From Cliona cf. orientalis (lineage: Eukaryota > Porifera > Demospongiae > Clionaida > Clionaidae): DNA of 64,000 nucleotides. The notes under the pieces are model-generated. The model was not told the DNA's origin, ran no database searches, and worked only from the letters and a program-made list of their open reading frames with translations. The stretch spans positions 5,766,001 through 5,830,000 of the forward strand of contig OZ005702.1 of assembly GCA_963930775.1 (NCBI GenBank), in the 5' to 3' direction. Within the stretch, counting starts at the first letter, position 1. Each line of letters starts with the position of its first letter. Of this stretch, positions 12,962 to 25,938 are shown one piece after another. A program made the translations under genes and the position numbers.

Positions 12962-14119
12962 TAATAGTTATTATTAAGTAGACTAGCTACACAACATGTG
13001 GATGCATCCAATTTGTGTCCAAAGCTTAGCATCCTCGCTACAGACAGCCAAATATCAGCCATATAAAGGTTTGGCCTAATCATTCTCAGCCTTGTGGACA
13101 ACCTGATGCGAAGACTACTGCAGCTTTCATACTTCAGCTGGAAGAAGAGTACCACCAGTAGCATATTTGCTTGACCAATTACTGTATTTATTGAATTGTA
13201 ATAACATTTGTGTATTCAATAACGTACTGTCATATGCATAGCTCTGTAGACTAGCACTCAGATTAATATACAATTCTACTAAAGCATGGAAAGGTTTTAT
13301 TTCTTCAACTGTCTTTCGTTGTTGAGCTATGGAGCCAATTACTCACCAACCAACTGCCACGATAATGCATGGCACAGTTGTTGCCAGTTGTGGTTATATA
13401 GCTCAATTTTAGCTCTTTGACAACCTGAGGCAAAAGGTCTGGGCCAGATCATAATATTATGGAGATCACATGGACAGTTTAATCTCGAGAGTTTCCCAGT
13501 GCAATATCCTTGGCTGAATATCTCATGATCTCATAGTATTACCGGTATTGGATATGATTTATAATATAAAACCTGCAAAAATTTGTCGATTAGCGACCAT
13601 TTCTCTCCTGTGTGCCGTGTGATTTCATGATTATTTGAGGGACCGGTGGGAACGTAACAAATTCATCTTAGTAGGCATATACATGCATGGTCATACTATT
13701 TTGTATGGAATTTTAGAATATTTGGTAATGCCAGACTGTTTGCCTGTGTGTAGCATTTCATGCAGAAGCTTTTGTCTGGGTAGAGATGTGTAGGCAGTGT
13801 GTGAGAGAGGGGCGAAGTGGCGTACTTTGGAGCATAGGAGTCAGTATAAACATTGCTTTTAGCTTGCTTTATTCTCATTATTAACCCTCAGCGCATGTGC
13901 TGCAGGGTTGCAGTAGTTGTTCTGTCTATTATCATGCTAATGCTAGCAGCTACATACCTTTCCGGTTCTTTATAGTGTTATCAAGATATGGCTTCTGAAC
14001 CTTTTATTATACTATATACAACGAAAAATATTTTCAGAAAGTGTCGTTTTGTGTCATAACGCACCCGATTGGTCAGAACGGTAGGGCCGTGTGCAAAAAA
14101 CATGGTAACCATGGAGCCG

Positions 14120-14260
14120 GAGATGCACGAGGCGCGAAGCGCCGCGCGCTCGGCGCGGCCGGCCGGCCGGCCATCGATCGCAAGTTCGAGTACTCGAGTA
14201 CTCGAGTACTTACGAGTACAGCCTTGCATGAGGCCGGCCGGCCCTCGGCCTAGGCTGCAG
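14120..14260. repeat. GC-rich palindromic tract
   Basis: GGCCGGCC tandem palindromes at about 14155-14172 and 14231-14241 surround repeated CGAGTACT units. It is unlike the AT-rich surroundings and could fold strongly. Possibly the core of a transposable element, but the ends are not clear. Confidence 0.6.
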
Positions 14261-15420
14261 TATAGCTAGCTAGCTATAGCCTAGAACCCTAATCTCTCGA
14301 TCTTGCGCCGGCGCCAGCATCGACGCCGGTTTGAGCGGAGTGAGAACGTCATCGTTGTACTCGCAAGCTGGGCCCACCAAAGTCTCCGACTTCTCGCATA
14401 TCTATGCTTCTTGCAAAGCAAGACTGAAGAGGCGAGTTAACTGTTCGCTGTCATACCCGTACTATAGTATCCATGCTGGAGTGGAGCTAAGTCTCTTGGC
14501 TCATTAAATTCCACCTGCAGTGAGGGGTGTGGCCTACAGATCCGTTTGTCTGCGCATGCGCATACATTTAAGTGCCTCGTCTGTCTAGCCTTGTGCTAGG
14601 GAGTTTCTACCGCAGAACCTTTCCACTGTTCTCTTTTGAATGATATCCAAACCATTTTTCTCCCTGATTTGTGCGTAGCTAGTTCATTGTTTTTTATGTT
14701 ATTCTGTGTGTGTGTCTGTGTAGCTTGCCACTCCCTTTCAGGGGCCAAATCAATAATCAATCAATCAATCAATCAATATGGAGTTTCAAGCTTTAACAAT
14801 ATTGAGGAGCAACCCTGACTATCTGAGTTGAGATACTGACTTGAATGGGTTCATATATTAAAACATCATGACATAAAATTTTATCCATTTCTAATAATTA
14901 TTGAATACTGTAACAGTCATGCTGATCCAAATAATTATAGTCAGCCCATGCATAATAATATCTCAGGCTGTTAATGCCATGACATTGTGGCAGCAGTCTT
15001 ACTGTGATCCAGTGTGTGATATAGCGATCATTATTGTAGTTCATAGTTACATTGTTGTGACATTATACATACTTGTTGATATTGCTTTATTTAAATGTTC
15101 TGGTACTATATATTTGCTCAGTCTGCCTTCTTTGCTTCTTGACGAGCTCTCAATGGACAAAGGAGACAGCAATTGAACAAGACTAGACGAAATATGTCGT
15201 GATTATAGTTCTCAAGAGCAAAGCCATGGCAAGCACCAAGTGGTGCTGGGATTTGGTTTGCCTGAGTAGGCAATGGGATGGTTGTCCCTTAGGTTTAAGT
15301 TTGGTACTAGAAATATAACATACTGAATTTTCATTAAGCATACTTTGTAGCCAACCTATCACTGCTAGTTGGTTCTGCCAAACTACACATGCTCAAATTC
15401 TGTAATAATAGATTAGGATT

Positions 15421-15781
15421 CAGGCTTTCATTTAGGATTTTCGTCAAGGGGGGGCAAACACAACAATTGCGGAGTTTTAGCTCGACAACCTCTGAGACTG
15501 TGTCTGGTGGTTTCTGAGCACTCAGATGGGGAGAAGCATGTCAGTGATATCCCTCCTTTTTAATATAGTCAAATGCTGGATGGGGATTGTTTCCTAACGC
15601 ACGTAGCTTCAGATAGTTTGTACATGTAGGTTAAATATGAGCAAAACTGCCATGTTGGACACTAAACTTTTTACATGTACATGTATTGTACATATGGTTG
15701 GTGGCTACTTTCAAGGGGGGGGAGCCAGCTTCCAAGGGGGGGGGGGGCAAGTGCCCCCCCCCCCCCCCCAATGAAACCCTG
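15421..15781. mobile_element. 361-bp TIR element, CAGGGTTTCATTTAGG family, copy 1
   Basis: The left end is CAGGCTTTCATTTAGG and the right end is the complement of CAGGGTTTCATT. GGATT flanks both sides, a possible 5-bp target duplication. Internal poly-G and poly-C runs. Related copies are at 24652-25077 and, inverted and truncated, at 28747-29110. The CAGGG start recalls hAT ends, but the flank duplication is not 8 bp, so the superfamily is open. Confidence 0.75.
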
Positions 15782-16116
15782 GGATTGTAAACCCATGGTC
15801 GTAAACTGATCTATTGCTTAGCATGCGAGTGGGATGTGTGCTCTACTGTTAATGTTGTAGCGTTAATATCTTCATCCGTTCCTGCATTCATGTATAGCTA
15901 TAGTATGTCCTGATTAAATAATGTGCATCCGAGTATACATATCACAAAATCTAAATTATTATCAAACATTGGTACATTGAATTCTCCTTATTAATTTAAA
16001 GTGTAAGGAATGTTGGAAATTCAAGCCAAGGCAAAATTAAATTTAATGTAGTATAGTTGACGACAATTCAAGATGGTAGTATGATATGCACTTCCTAATG
16101 CAACATTTGGTTGTAG

Positions 16117-19100
16117 GTCAACTGGACCAAGTTGATGATGGAGGCAGTCATGAATCAGTGGACATAGCCAGCAAAATTGAATATTTAGAAGATTGGTTTG
16201 GTAGTCTCCGGACTAGGATTATCCTTGAACTATCTGCTAAACCTGATATGACCGTCCAAAGATTATTAGATAAACTAACAGGTCTACCACTGTCATTGAG
16301 GAAAGAATATGAACCATCCATAAGAAAGCATATGCGTAGAATGCGAAATGAGACACAGATAAATGAATTATTTATTATTCACCTCAATCCTCTCACGTCA
16401 TTTATGGACTACCAATTAATTGAACACATTATAAAGATGTTTGGTAGTGATACCTTACAGCGAGATATGCAGTCCTATTATGGTAAAATGATAGTGTTTA
16501 TGAAGGAGACGACAATTAAACAGTTAATAGACCATTTGCCTGGCCAAATCGAAATCCCACCAAAATTTTCTCTAATAGAGGCCAAAATTGGCCAGAATGC
16601 TAGTGAATGCACTTTAGAACAACTTAATGTATTCAGAAAGAGATATTGCAGTGAAGTAAAGCTGTCCGAGATTGTCTTTCATCTGGTAGCAGTTGTGGAA
16701 TCCAACTCCTTCATTGTTAGGTTGCTAGTACCATCAGCACTTGTTGATGATATAATGAAATCTGCCAGATATGTTGACCAAAGCTTCTACCAGGAGTTCA
16801 AAGTCACTTCCCTTACTCTGGATGGAATGTGGCTGTTTTTGAATGAGGCTGAGATTGATGCAATGTGGTCACAGATGCACATTGGTGATACAAAATTTAA
16901 GGTGCAGTTTCACACCATGTGCAAGCAAGTAGTGTGTGAATATAAGGTGCAAAATATGTCGGAGAATCATTTATCATTGTATTTTCAGTCACTAAATTAT
17001 TCACAGCAAACCAGTGATCTATTAAGTCTGGCACTTTCAGAAGAAAAGTTCCCTGCATCTTTTGTAGACTTCAGAGTTCTTAAGGCTGTCATAGAGAGGT
17101 TTGGTAGTGATTGCTTGAAGAGAGTGATGGAGTCCTATTGCCACCATAATATGTCAGTCTTCACAAAGGAGTCAACTGCACAGCAGCTAACTAACATTGG
17201 TAATATATCAGCAATCCAGTCTACTGATTTCAAATATTTCAAAATAGCCCGATGTAAGATCATGGAAGAGCCTTCAAATTACAAACTAGAAACAATTCTC
17301 AGTTTTCGAGCCAGATTCTGTACCATAACTAGCCTTAGTGAAGTATATTTTGTTATGATTGAAGTCAACACAGAAACAAAAGGTTCATTCTCTGTCAGCT
17401 GGCTTGTGCCACCAGCCTTAATCAAGGATATGATGAATTCTGTCAGAAATATTGACCAAAGCTTCTACCAGGAATACAAAATCACCTCCCTTACCCTGGA
17501 TGGAATGTGGCTATATGTGAGTGAATCTGAACATAAAGTAATGTGGATACCCTCAAGTGTTATTGATCAATTTCAAACTATGCATAAGCAAGTTGTACTT
17601 GAATTGAAAATTCAAAATACCCCAATAGATGAGCTGTCACAGTGTTTGATGAACCAACATCCAAATCTCCAGAAAGACGCAAGTATTTTTTTGAGTGAAG
17701 CAATCTTAACTTTTCCTTTCCCTCCCTCTGGATTCTTTCTAGACTTTGACATGCTCAGTATCATCATAAAAGAATTTGGTAGTGATTGCTTAAGAGACGT
17801 GATGTTATCATATTGTACATTTACGTTGGACTTTATCAAACAATTGACTGTACAACAGCTACTAGAAATGCTACCTGTTTCTACTGAACACCATGAAGGT
17901 TTTATTGGAGTAGAGTGTGGAATCATGGAGGAGCCTTCAGGATACACCTGTGATAAGATTTTAAGGATCAAAAATTCTATCTGTGCAGAGATTAACTTTA
18001 GTGGATTTATGCTTACCATGAGCCATGTCAAACAACCACTAAGTGATTCATTTCTAGTTAAATGGCTTATTCCTACAAATTTTGCCCCAGATCTGATGGA
18101 GTTTGCCAATCGTATATATAGTGAATTTTATGTAAGAAAGAGCATAGCATCACTGTCTATTGGCAACCTATGGATATACCATCACAACTTATGTCCATTT
18201 AGCTCCAAGCTAAGGGAGAAATACCAGCAGTCCCAGGGCTCACTGTCTCCAGTTGAATGGATTCCTTCACCAACAAAGAAAATATTCCGACTAGCTATGA
18301 TCCAGAAAGAGAGAGTGCAACAAGGTCATATTGAAGACAGATTTGTACAAATGACCATCAGTGGTAGGGTAGATGATATTCTTTATGCTAAATCTCCAGT
18401 GGAACTTGAAAATATCTTCAGAAACACAATACATCTTTATGGAGGTGAGATCATTTTGATTGAAGGAGCTCCAGGGTCTGGTAAGAGTACTCTAACAATC
18501 CACATCTGTCAGAGGTGGGGCGAAGGAGACTTATTTCAACAATTCACTATTGTGATCCTTGTCCAGTTACGAGACCCAGCAGTGCAAAGTGCACAGACCA
18601 TAGCTGACCTGCTTCCTGTTGAAAATGCTGAGGAAATAGCTGCTGAACTAATAGCTACTAATGGACGTGGTGTCCTGTGGGTTCTTGATGGGTGGGATGA
18701 GCTCCCACCTCACCTACAGCAAGACTCTATATTTCGTAATCTTTTACTAACAAAACCGAGTAAACAAAAGCTTGCAGAAATTGAAAAAGATCCTGTGTCT
18801 CAAACTCAGGATAGGTTGCTCAATGAGGCATCAATCATAGTTACTTCTCGTCCAATTTCATCAGGTGACCTACACCCGGTGCTCTCTTCACGAATTGAGG
18901 TGTTGGGGTTCACCCCAGAGGAGCAGAGGCAGTACTTCACTGAGTGTCTCAAGGAAGACACCAAAGCTTTAGAAGTCCTGCTTGAGATGATCCAAGAGAA
19001 CTATGTGGTACAAAGCATCTGCTACCTTCCACTCAATGCTGCCTTCATAGTACACACTTTCAAATACAGGGGTCAATCGCTACCCAACACTGAGTATGAG

Positions 19101-20472
19101 ATCTACTTATCTGTCATTCTCAGCTGCATTCAACGCCATTATGATAGGGAGGGCAGAGGTCATGACCTACCTAGAGAACTAGCATCTTTAGATGATCTTT
19201 TGAGGAGTGAAGCAGTGAGAGAGCCTTTTCAGTGTCTCTGTGAGCTTGCCTATCGTGGTGTGATGGAGAACAAAGTGACCTTCTCTTCCAGTGACTTGCC
19301 TCAAGGATCCAACACACTCAGTCTTCTTCAAGCAATAGAGAGCTTTCTCCAAAGTGGAAAGTCAGTGTTCTATAATTTTCTTCACCTATCAATCCAAGAG
19401 GTTTTGTCAGCCCATTACATAGCCACGAAATTGTCAGATAATGAGCAGGTGTCACAATTTCAGCAGTTGTTCAACCAGCCTCGTTTTGCTGCTGTTTTTA
19501 AATTTTATGCTGCCATCACCAAGTTGAAGAGTCCAGGGATACGCCAAGTTATTGATAGCATAGTATATTATACTATAGAATCCGAATCCAAGCCTCTCTT
19601 AGTGTCTCTTCTTCGCTGCTTACACGAGGCTCAGGATCCTGCCCTCTACTTTTATGTAGCTGAGAGACTAGAGTATAAGCTAGCTGTTTGCGATACCTTA
19701 CTCACGCCACTGGACTGTCTTGCTATTAGTTTTTTCCTTTCCTCTCTTACTGGTAAGGAAATCTGTGTTGACCTTAACTACTGCACTATCGGTGATCTCG
19801 GTGCAAAGTGCTTGTCGAAGTATCTACCTGCAGATAATAATTTTGACTATGTCAGTAGAATAACCATTGACCTTGCTAATAATGAAATTCATGAAGAGGG
19901 TGCTTTGCATATTTCTAGGATGTTTTATTTGATTGAACATCTATACTTGTCATATAATCCAGTTGGAGACGCTGGAGCATCCTGGATATCTGAAGCTGTA
20001 AGAGAAACTGCAACGCTCAAGACGTTAGTCCTACACAACTGTGGCATCGCTACAAAAGGGGCTAAAGATCTTTCAAGGTCACTAGCTCAAAATAGCTCCC
20101 TGGAGAAGTTGGATATTAGTTTGAATGATCTAGGAGATGATGGAATAAGCCATGTGGCTGAGGCCCTCAAACAAAACAAACAACTGAAGGAACTCTGGAT
20201 TGGTGGTGATGTAATGACAGACAATGGAGCAGCTTCTCTGGCCAGTGCTCTCACTGTCAACAACTCCCTCAAGATGTTGCATATTGGTGAGGGTAAAGGA
20301 GCACTAACAGAAAATGGACTTTCAACAATAGTTCTTTCGTTAGCTAACAAATCAATGTTTGTGAAACTAGTAATCCCTGCCCGCTTTGGCTCTACTACTG
20401 CTATTGTTTGTACATGTAAGAAGGTTAATGAAGCAAGGAAGAGAAATGGACTCCCACACATTAAAATTGAAG
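16117..20472 (+). CDS. NLR-B exon 2: three cassettes, NACHT, LRR
   Basis: One 4356-bp exon. With exons 1 and 3 it gives 1567 residues. Spliced positions: coiled linker about 104-145; cassette 1 about 147-380, cassette 2 about 383-600, cassette 3 about 603-800 (FGSD marks at about 211, 431 and 655). Each cassette holds DY/DF..L...I..FGSD.L, an FxKxxTxxQL segment, and then SFxVxWLVPxAL and SLTLDGMWL. A short linker KYQQSQGSLSPVEWIPSPTK follows, then NACHT: Walker A GAPGSGKST about 886, Walker B VLDGWDELP about 958, sensor TSRP about 1012. The helical part carries NFLHLSIQEVLSAHY, and about six LRRs (HLYLSYNPVGDAGA, LEKLDISLNDLGDDG) follow. NACHT ATPases oligomerise on ligand sensing; this should be a cytosolic immune sensor. 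Compared with NLR-C it has about 23 extra residues between Walker B and the sensor. The exon starts at the TTGTAG acceptor, not at the upstream in-frame ATG. Confidence 0.9.
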
Positions 20473-20659
20473 GTGAGTGACTGTATATTGTATATATGTA
20501 TCATTTTATATTGTTTCTATTATTATACCTACCATTTTCTATTATAGCCGACTAGTGAAGTATTAGATTGTGGCTATTATTAGCTATAAGTAATTGTTTG
20601 AAACATGATTCACATTATGGATGGCCTGGGGTTACATTAGTTATTTTTTATTCATACAG

Positions 20660-20700
20660 CCACTGCAATTGTTTCAGAATCTTTTCCATCCCAGTACTGA
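20660..20700 (+). CDS. NLR-B exon 3: 13-codon terminal exon
   Basis: The exon 2 donor (AAG/GTGAGT, 20472/20473) leaves phase 1. The acceptor ATACAG at 20659 joins to give ATAIVSESFPSQY and TGA. The same 41-bp exon with the same stop position occurs in NLR-A (3624-3664) and NLR-C (50490-50530), with FPS or IPS near the end, which supports the model. Too short for ORF searches. Confidence 0.75.
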
Positions 20701-22400
20701 TCATCTTCCCTCTCTCCCTCAGCTAGAATCACAACACTACAACTGACCTGATATGGTACGTGAGATCTGCTAGCTATCACACCTCAATGATTTCTTGATT
20801 ATAACTAGAGCTCTGTAGAGCACATACCCCGCGCGCCCTGTAGCCACTATAGCGTAGTATTGCAACACTATGAGGCACACATGTAGCGGTTTCATGACGT
20901 GACGACCCTTTCCAATACAGTGCTTGAGCATGCGCAGTCGCATCCGCATACTGTTATGCTAAAAGAGAGTGGGTGCGGTCGATAAACCACAGACATGCTG
21001 AACAGAAAATGCACGATTTGTAGCACTAGTAAGCCCTTTTGAGAAATTCAAAGCGCGGACAAACCATTTTTTCACCGATATCTACCGATTCGTTGTACTT
21101 ATAGCATGCACAGACGCCTAAAACTCGAGATCTGGCGATTTTCGTGCAGACGACGACGACGACAACAACAGATGTACAAACTGATTGCTTTACCCCCCTT
21201 GCGCATGCGCGCGGGGTAATAATTATTATTCCCAAGTGACCCCTAACCCCTAGTCTGATGATGTTTTGCATGGATACACAGTCTGTCACAGTCTTTCAAT
21301 GCAATGTATCTGTTCTTGGCGGTGGGTTGGACTCCAGCTACTGAACATGTCAGCAGTGACAATAAGTTTGTCCTTGTGCACTGACTCTGTGATGTTTGTC
21401 TTATTCAGTTTTGTTAGTTGTGTGGTTCCATTCTCAGTCCGGCCGGGCCATCATACTCCAGTCGTCATGGTTTATGCTAAGTCAGCAGGGGCTGGGGGGG
21501 GGGGGGGGGCAGGGTTCAGAGGTCATTAGTGTTGTGTTTGGTTAGTTGTATGTTGGTTGTGGTTTTAGTGTGTTCATGTGATGTCATTCACTAGCTTTGT
21601 TGTCTTGTTCCATAGTTTTGTGTATGCACATGTCTGTGGTTTGTCTGGTCATTTTCCGTTTCTTTTTGTTGTCCCTTTAGCCTACAGTTTCATTGCTAGT
21701 TCACTGACACCATCATTATACTAAGATTATAATTGTCCGTGCGTCTATGCGTACGAGCGGGAGGTGACCGGAAGCGATTTGACCCGAGCTAAAAAGTTTT
21801 CTTTCTGGGCGTCACTGGACTTGGGACGATACAGCAGACAGCCAACTGACGGCGGCTGGCTATGGCCCAGCAGCCACTAAAGTGAGCTGCTTCAAAAAAA
21901 TGGCAGGACAGAATTAGACTGAACTGTACACTTACATATTACATATGGCGGCCTGGAGAATGCGAAAGGGTGACATTCTGGAGTCGATGTTGGCCATAGG
22001 TGCTTTCTAGAGGGAGGCGATTCTATTCTAAGCGTCTTCTCTTGGGACCCCTTGCGAGCGAAGCTGCAAGACAAGTAACGAATTCTTTAGCTAGGTGATT
22101 GACAAATCACATGATTAGGCAGGATGTGCATGTAGGTAAAGGTCGTCGACGGCACATGCATAATAATAGCACAGGGCCTAGGGATAAAGGAGTGAGCGAG
22201 CGAAGCGAACTCACTCCTTGTACACCATAACATTTTGACACTACATCAGTTGCAGGTTCATTAATAGTTTATCATCCTGAATATTATTAATATCATGTAT
22301 CATCAACCTTTTTGTTATTATTTCCTCGACATTCAATCATCACAGTATTTTCTTTTTGACATCCACCTTCTGTTGTATTGACTAATTTTGACTTGGGAAT
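20701..22400. other. Spacer between NLR-B and SCAMP relic 2
   Basis: Duplicated-block sequence (21300-21715 matches 3940-4330; 22260-22600 matches 4470-4830). It is interrupted by a Helentron-like element (20801-21218) and by about 510 bp of unrelated sequence (about 21716-22222) absent from the corresponding place near 4350. A run of G (about 21491-21510) lies within. No gene. Confidence 0.65.
20801..21218 (-). mobile_element. Helentron-like non-autonomous element, copy 1
   Basis: Read on the minus strand it starts TTACCCCGCGCGC. Near the other end it has the complement GCGCGCGGGGTA, then a short stem-loop GCTCTACAGAGC, then CTAG and an AT-rich flank. An inverted repeat terminal at one end and subterminal, before a hairpin, at the other is typical of Helentron-associated elements. 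A second copy lies at 26227-26624, same orientation, about 85-90% similar by eye. No Rep/helicase ORF. Confidence 0.5.
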
Positions 22401-23337
22401 TTCACTCCAGTAATTCAGAGGTGGGTATAGAATAACAGTCACATGACCTTTTGATTTTGTCTCATTCAGGAGTGGTTCACATTGAGAGGTCTGATCTGTG
22501 AAACTCCACCCACAGACACACCCCTTCCTCCTCCCACTCCCCAGTGCACAGTGGATCAACATGTGTTTGTCTGTTGACTACCTCTACGTTACATGTATTG
22601 GTATGTGTGCACATGTAGTGCGCTGTCTGTGTGTCATTTCAGATGTAGTTTTATACACATTCTGTATCTCGAAGTGTCCTAGTAATTTGGATTCCTTAAT
22701 ATCTAGGATAGGAGTCCTGGATCAGTTGTTAGACCTTGGGGATTTTTGTGTAGTCCATGTGATCCCTAGTGAGATTTGGGTATATATCCCCTTGCTAGAG
22801 GGATCAGTTATTCATGGTAACAAGGTACATTTGGGTTTTGCTAACTCAGTAGAACTTGGGCTTGATAATAGGTTTATCCTCCACCCACCTTAGTTCCAAA
22901 ATGACCCTCATGTGATATCATGTGACTATCTGCTTTCAAAAAGTGATCTGCAGATTGAAGTTCAGGTTGTGATGTTCACTGCATACTATGCATGTTGCAT
23001 GCATTATAAAACATAGGAATGTAAGCTTATTCCTTGGTATCAAGGTTAAGCATACATGTATGTAGAACAATATTATCTAGTGTGGTGCTTATTGAGTAGC
23101 TGAACTGAAGGCATTTTTGACCTTTAGACCTTTTGTATTGGAGTTGTCCCCTTTCAAGCACAAGTATATTACATTTTTATACACACGTATGATAACTGTG
23201 CATAATGTATGTACAGGATTATCATTCGTAGTGTCATTTGTGCTGTTTCAGCAAATTAGGGGTTTTATGTATAGCCATGTCCCCCCTTACGTGTGTGACT
23301 CGCTATTTTTCTCTTACTACTTGTTTTTTTTGCGTAG
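22401..23337 (+). other. 5' part of SCAMP relic 2 unit, NPF exon missing
   Basis: 22400-22615 and 22650-23000 align with 4620-4830 and 5270-5600 upstream of relic 1. The stretch that in relic 1 carries the NPF exon (about 4870-5270) is absent, so relic 2 has lost its N-terminal exon. No other coding content. Confidence 0.6.
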
Positions 23338-25938
23338 CCTGTGCGTCCACCCCCTCCTACCAAGACAGAGAAGAAGACTAAGGAGAAGAAGAAATTGAAG
23401 GAGCATCCCCCAGCCCCAATGAGACCCCAGGACTCAGAGCCAGCCATCATGCAGCCCGACCAGGATCTGCCTCCTGCATATGCTGCGGTTGTATGTTTTT
23501 TATAAGTACTGATATCATAAATATGGATATGTATAGTAATGTACTGTACTGTGGGAAGTTTCTGTGGGACAAAAGAGGTTTTTAACCTCTATGTAGGTTC
23601 ACCCCAGCAGGAAATGGGATGATTTGGATTAAATTGAAGATAGATAGCCTACCGAACTTTTATGTGCTTAATGAATTTTTTGGTAGTTTGGCTTCATATA
23701 TCATTTTTACATTGTTGAATGATCATGAGTATTACTAAGCATACTTTTTTGGACTCTCTGCATGATCGTATGTGTTCTTACAATTGATAGTGAAAGATGT
23801 GTGTTCATTGTATCTTTTGTTGGTTTAGGAGATAGCTCGTCGAGAGGCTGCACTGAGTGAGAGAGAGGAACGTCAAGCGGCTCGGCGTTAGAGAGCGTCC
23901 CAACAACTTCCCTCCGTTCCCCAAATTTTGCCCCACCTACTTTAAGCCGTGCTTCTACATCAATGTCAAGGTGGAGGTCCCTCCCTCTGAACAGTGGAAG
24001 GTCTACCTGCTACTGGCACTGCTAGTCTGTAAGTTGGGTACTGATAGTTGATACTGTGATATTGATGTCATGCTGACTTTGATTATTTACACACAACCTC
24101 TCCCTCCCTCTCTCTCTCTCCCTCTCTTTCTCGCTTCTCTTGTCCCCATCCTTTCTTTTAGACCTTTGGTTGCTTCTGATAATCAATGTTATTGTGTGTA
24201 TCATTGGTGCTATCATTGATCTGCAACTGCAGCTTGTAACAATGGGTGTGTCTATTCTCTACCTTGTGCTGTTTGCACCAGCCAGTCCGTTCTGCTGGTT
24301 CCTGTCAACTTACTATGCCTACAAGTGAGTGGATCTGGGTGTTGTGTTATCATGGTTATCATACGTGTATCTTTCTCTCCCCCCCCCCCTCTCTCTCCCT
24401 TTCTCTCTCTCCCTCTTCCCCTCCCTCTCTCCCTCTCTCTCTCTCTCTCTCTCCCCCTCCACATCCTCCCAGGAGGGACAGCTCTTTGGCGTTCATGTGG
24501 ATCTTTTTTATCCTGTTCTTCCAAGGTCTCAGCTTTGTCCTCAATGCTATTGGCATTTCTAAACTTGGAGCAGCGTAAGTAATTGACATACCGTAGGATT
24601 TTGTTATTAAGCACATGAGGTATCAATAGTAAGTGGATAGATAATGATTAACAGGGTTTCATTTAGGATTTTTGTCAAGGGGGGGAGGCAAACGCGACAA
24701 TTCCGGAGTTAAGGGGAGCAAAGACTATAGTATATTTTTCCATCCGTAAAGAATGACATTGCACTCATTAACTTCATTATATTAGGGGGATCTGGGGGTA
24801 TGCTCCCCCAGGAAAATTTTTTAATGTTTCAACCTCTGAGACTGTTTCTGGTGGCTTCTGAGCACTCGGATGGGGAAAATCTGTCAGCAATATCCACTGG
24901 TTCCCCTCCATTTCAAGTCAAATGTTGCAAGGATGTGGGATATGTCTTGGGGGGGGGGGGGGTGGGAGGGGTCACTCGCCCCCCCCCCCCCTTGAAAGTG
25001 TCCAAAGCGGCAGTTCTGCTCATTTTTAAGCCATAAATTAGCTGAAGCTTCGGTAGGACCCCCTAAATGAAACCCTGATTATGTGGCTGTGTATGTAGTC
25101 ACACAGAGAGCAGAGCATCTGAATAATTACTTTGTCATACATGTACAAAACCGCAATTTTCGGAAGAAGAATTATAGTGTGCATTGGCAAAACTAATCAA
25201 TTTGGGGGGGGGGGGGGGGAGCTGGCACTCTCCTGGTAATAATTTAACTTCTAAGGCTGCTTTTCCCTCTTGGAAAATTACACGTTGATTGATCTTTCAG
25301 TGGTTACTTCAATGGTGCCCAATTCTTCCAAGATGAGCACACTGAGCAGAAGACTGTTGCTGGTGGTATGTACATCATCATGGGATTCCTCTGGCTCATC
25401 GGAATACGTACCAGTCCTCGTAGTGGCCATTGTAATGGTGAGGATTACACAAGATTTAGTAATGATAATATATGTGTATTGATAGTTTAGGATGTGGATT
25501 ATGAGCCAAACTTTAAATTATGCATACTGTATTTTCTTTAATATTGAATTTCACAATGGTAGTGAGTACTGAGATTCCTCTAGCATGAAGTGTAATACAC
25601 CATGTCACTACCTTTGATTTACTTTTCAGCACTACATAGATTATACAAAATCGCCTTAATAGTGCAATGCTTACTTTTTGTTTTTGCAAGGAGTAGGGTT
25701 TGTATAAGTTTGCGCTAAATTTTACTCCGCCTTAAAAGTTATCTCTCTATTTATCGCCCCCTTTTTTTTCTTCAGAAAATTTTGTTATAGATCACATCGG
25801 TACTACCGTTCATCTGGCCACACCATCAACAGTGCCATGGAGGAAGGGGTGAGTGGATCAGCCAAGAACAAGTATGTGCGTGGAGCGGTCAAGTCTAGCG
25901 TCAAGGCTGGGGTATCAGCAGCTTATGACAGCAAGTAA
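23338..25938 (+). pseudogene. SCAMP relic 2
   Basis: Exons: 23338-23490 (PPPTKTEKKTKEKKK, then QPDQDLPPAYAAV), 23829-24028 (NNFPPFPKFCPTYFKPCFYI, VEVPPSEQWKVYLLLALLV), 24162-24324 (YLWLLLIINVIVCIIGAIID, LYLVLFAPASPFCWF), 24473-24574 (RDSSLAFMWIFFILFFQGL), 25301-25437 and 25791-25938 (tail to SAAYDSK, stop TAA). The membrane exons are in better frame than in relic 1. Still, the 42-bp exon corresponding to 6353-6394 is deleted, the 23829 exon has the same frame break as relic 1, a CGTA insertion at 25407-25410 shifts the 25301 exon, and the last exon has one extra base at its start. NPF exon absent. Inferred pseudogene; splice sites remain consensus. Confidence 0.85.
24652..25077. mobile_element. 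CAGGGTTTCATTTAGG-family TIR element, copy 2
   Basis: Perfect 16-bp TIRs CAGGGTTTCATTTAGG / CCTAAATGAAACCCTG. ATTA-containing flanks on both sides may be a short target duplication. It contains runs of G and C and a segment (GAGACTGTTTCTGGTGGCTT) shared with copies 1 and 3. It sits in a SCAMP relic 2 intron and is absent from the matching intron of relic 1. Confidence 0.85.

Larger units (their letters stand above)
10773..16116 (+). other. NLR-B intron 1 (5.3 kb), with transposon insertions
   Basis: Starts GTGAGT and ends TTGGTTGTAG. It holds a TIR element at 12279-12961, a GC-rich palindromic tract at 14120-14260, an AATC simple repeat at about 14756-14778 and a CAGGGTTTC-type element at 15421-15781. 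The last 150 bp resemble those before exon 2 of NLR-D. No other gene seen; short ORFs have no recognisable content. Confidence 0.75.

Noticed and set aside
16086..16116. In-frame ATG at 16086 as NLR-B start
   Set aside because: Upstream residues are intronic: the conserved acceptor TTGGTTGTAG at 16116, the phase match to the CARD exon and the same arrangement in NLR-C and NLR-D favour splicing.
17612..18109. Minus-strand ORFs inside the NLR exons (also 20087-20461, 47354-47572, 48494-48892)
   Set aside because: Shadows of the well-supported + strand NACHT/LRR exons.
24162..24324. Intact, functional SCAMP in copy 2
   Set aside because: Individual membrane exons are open, but exon 3 and the NPF exon are missing and three other exons carry frame breaks.
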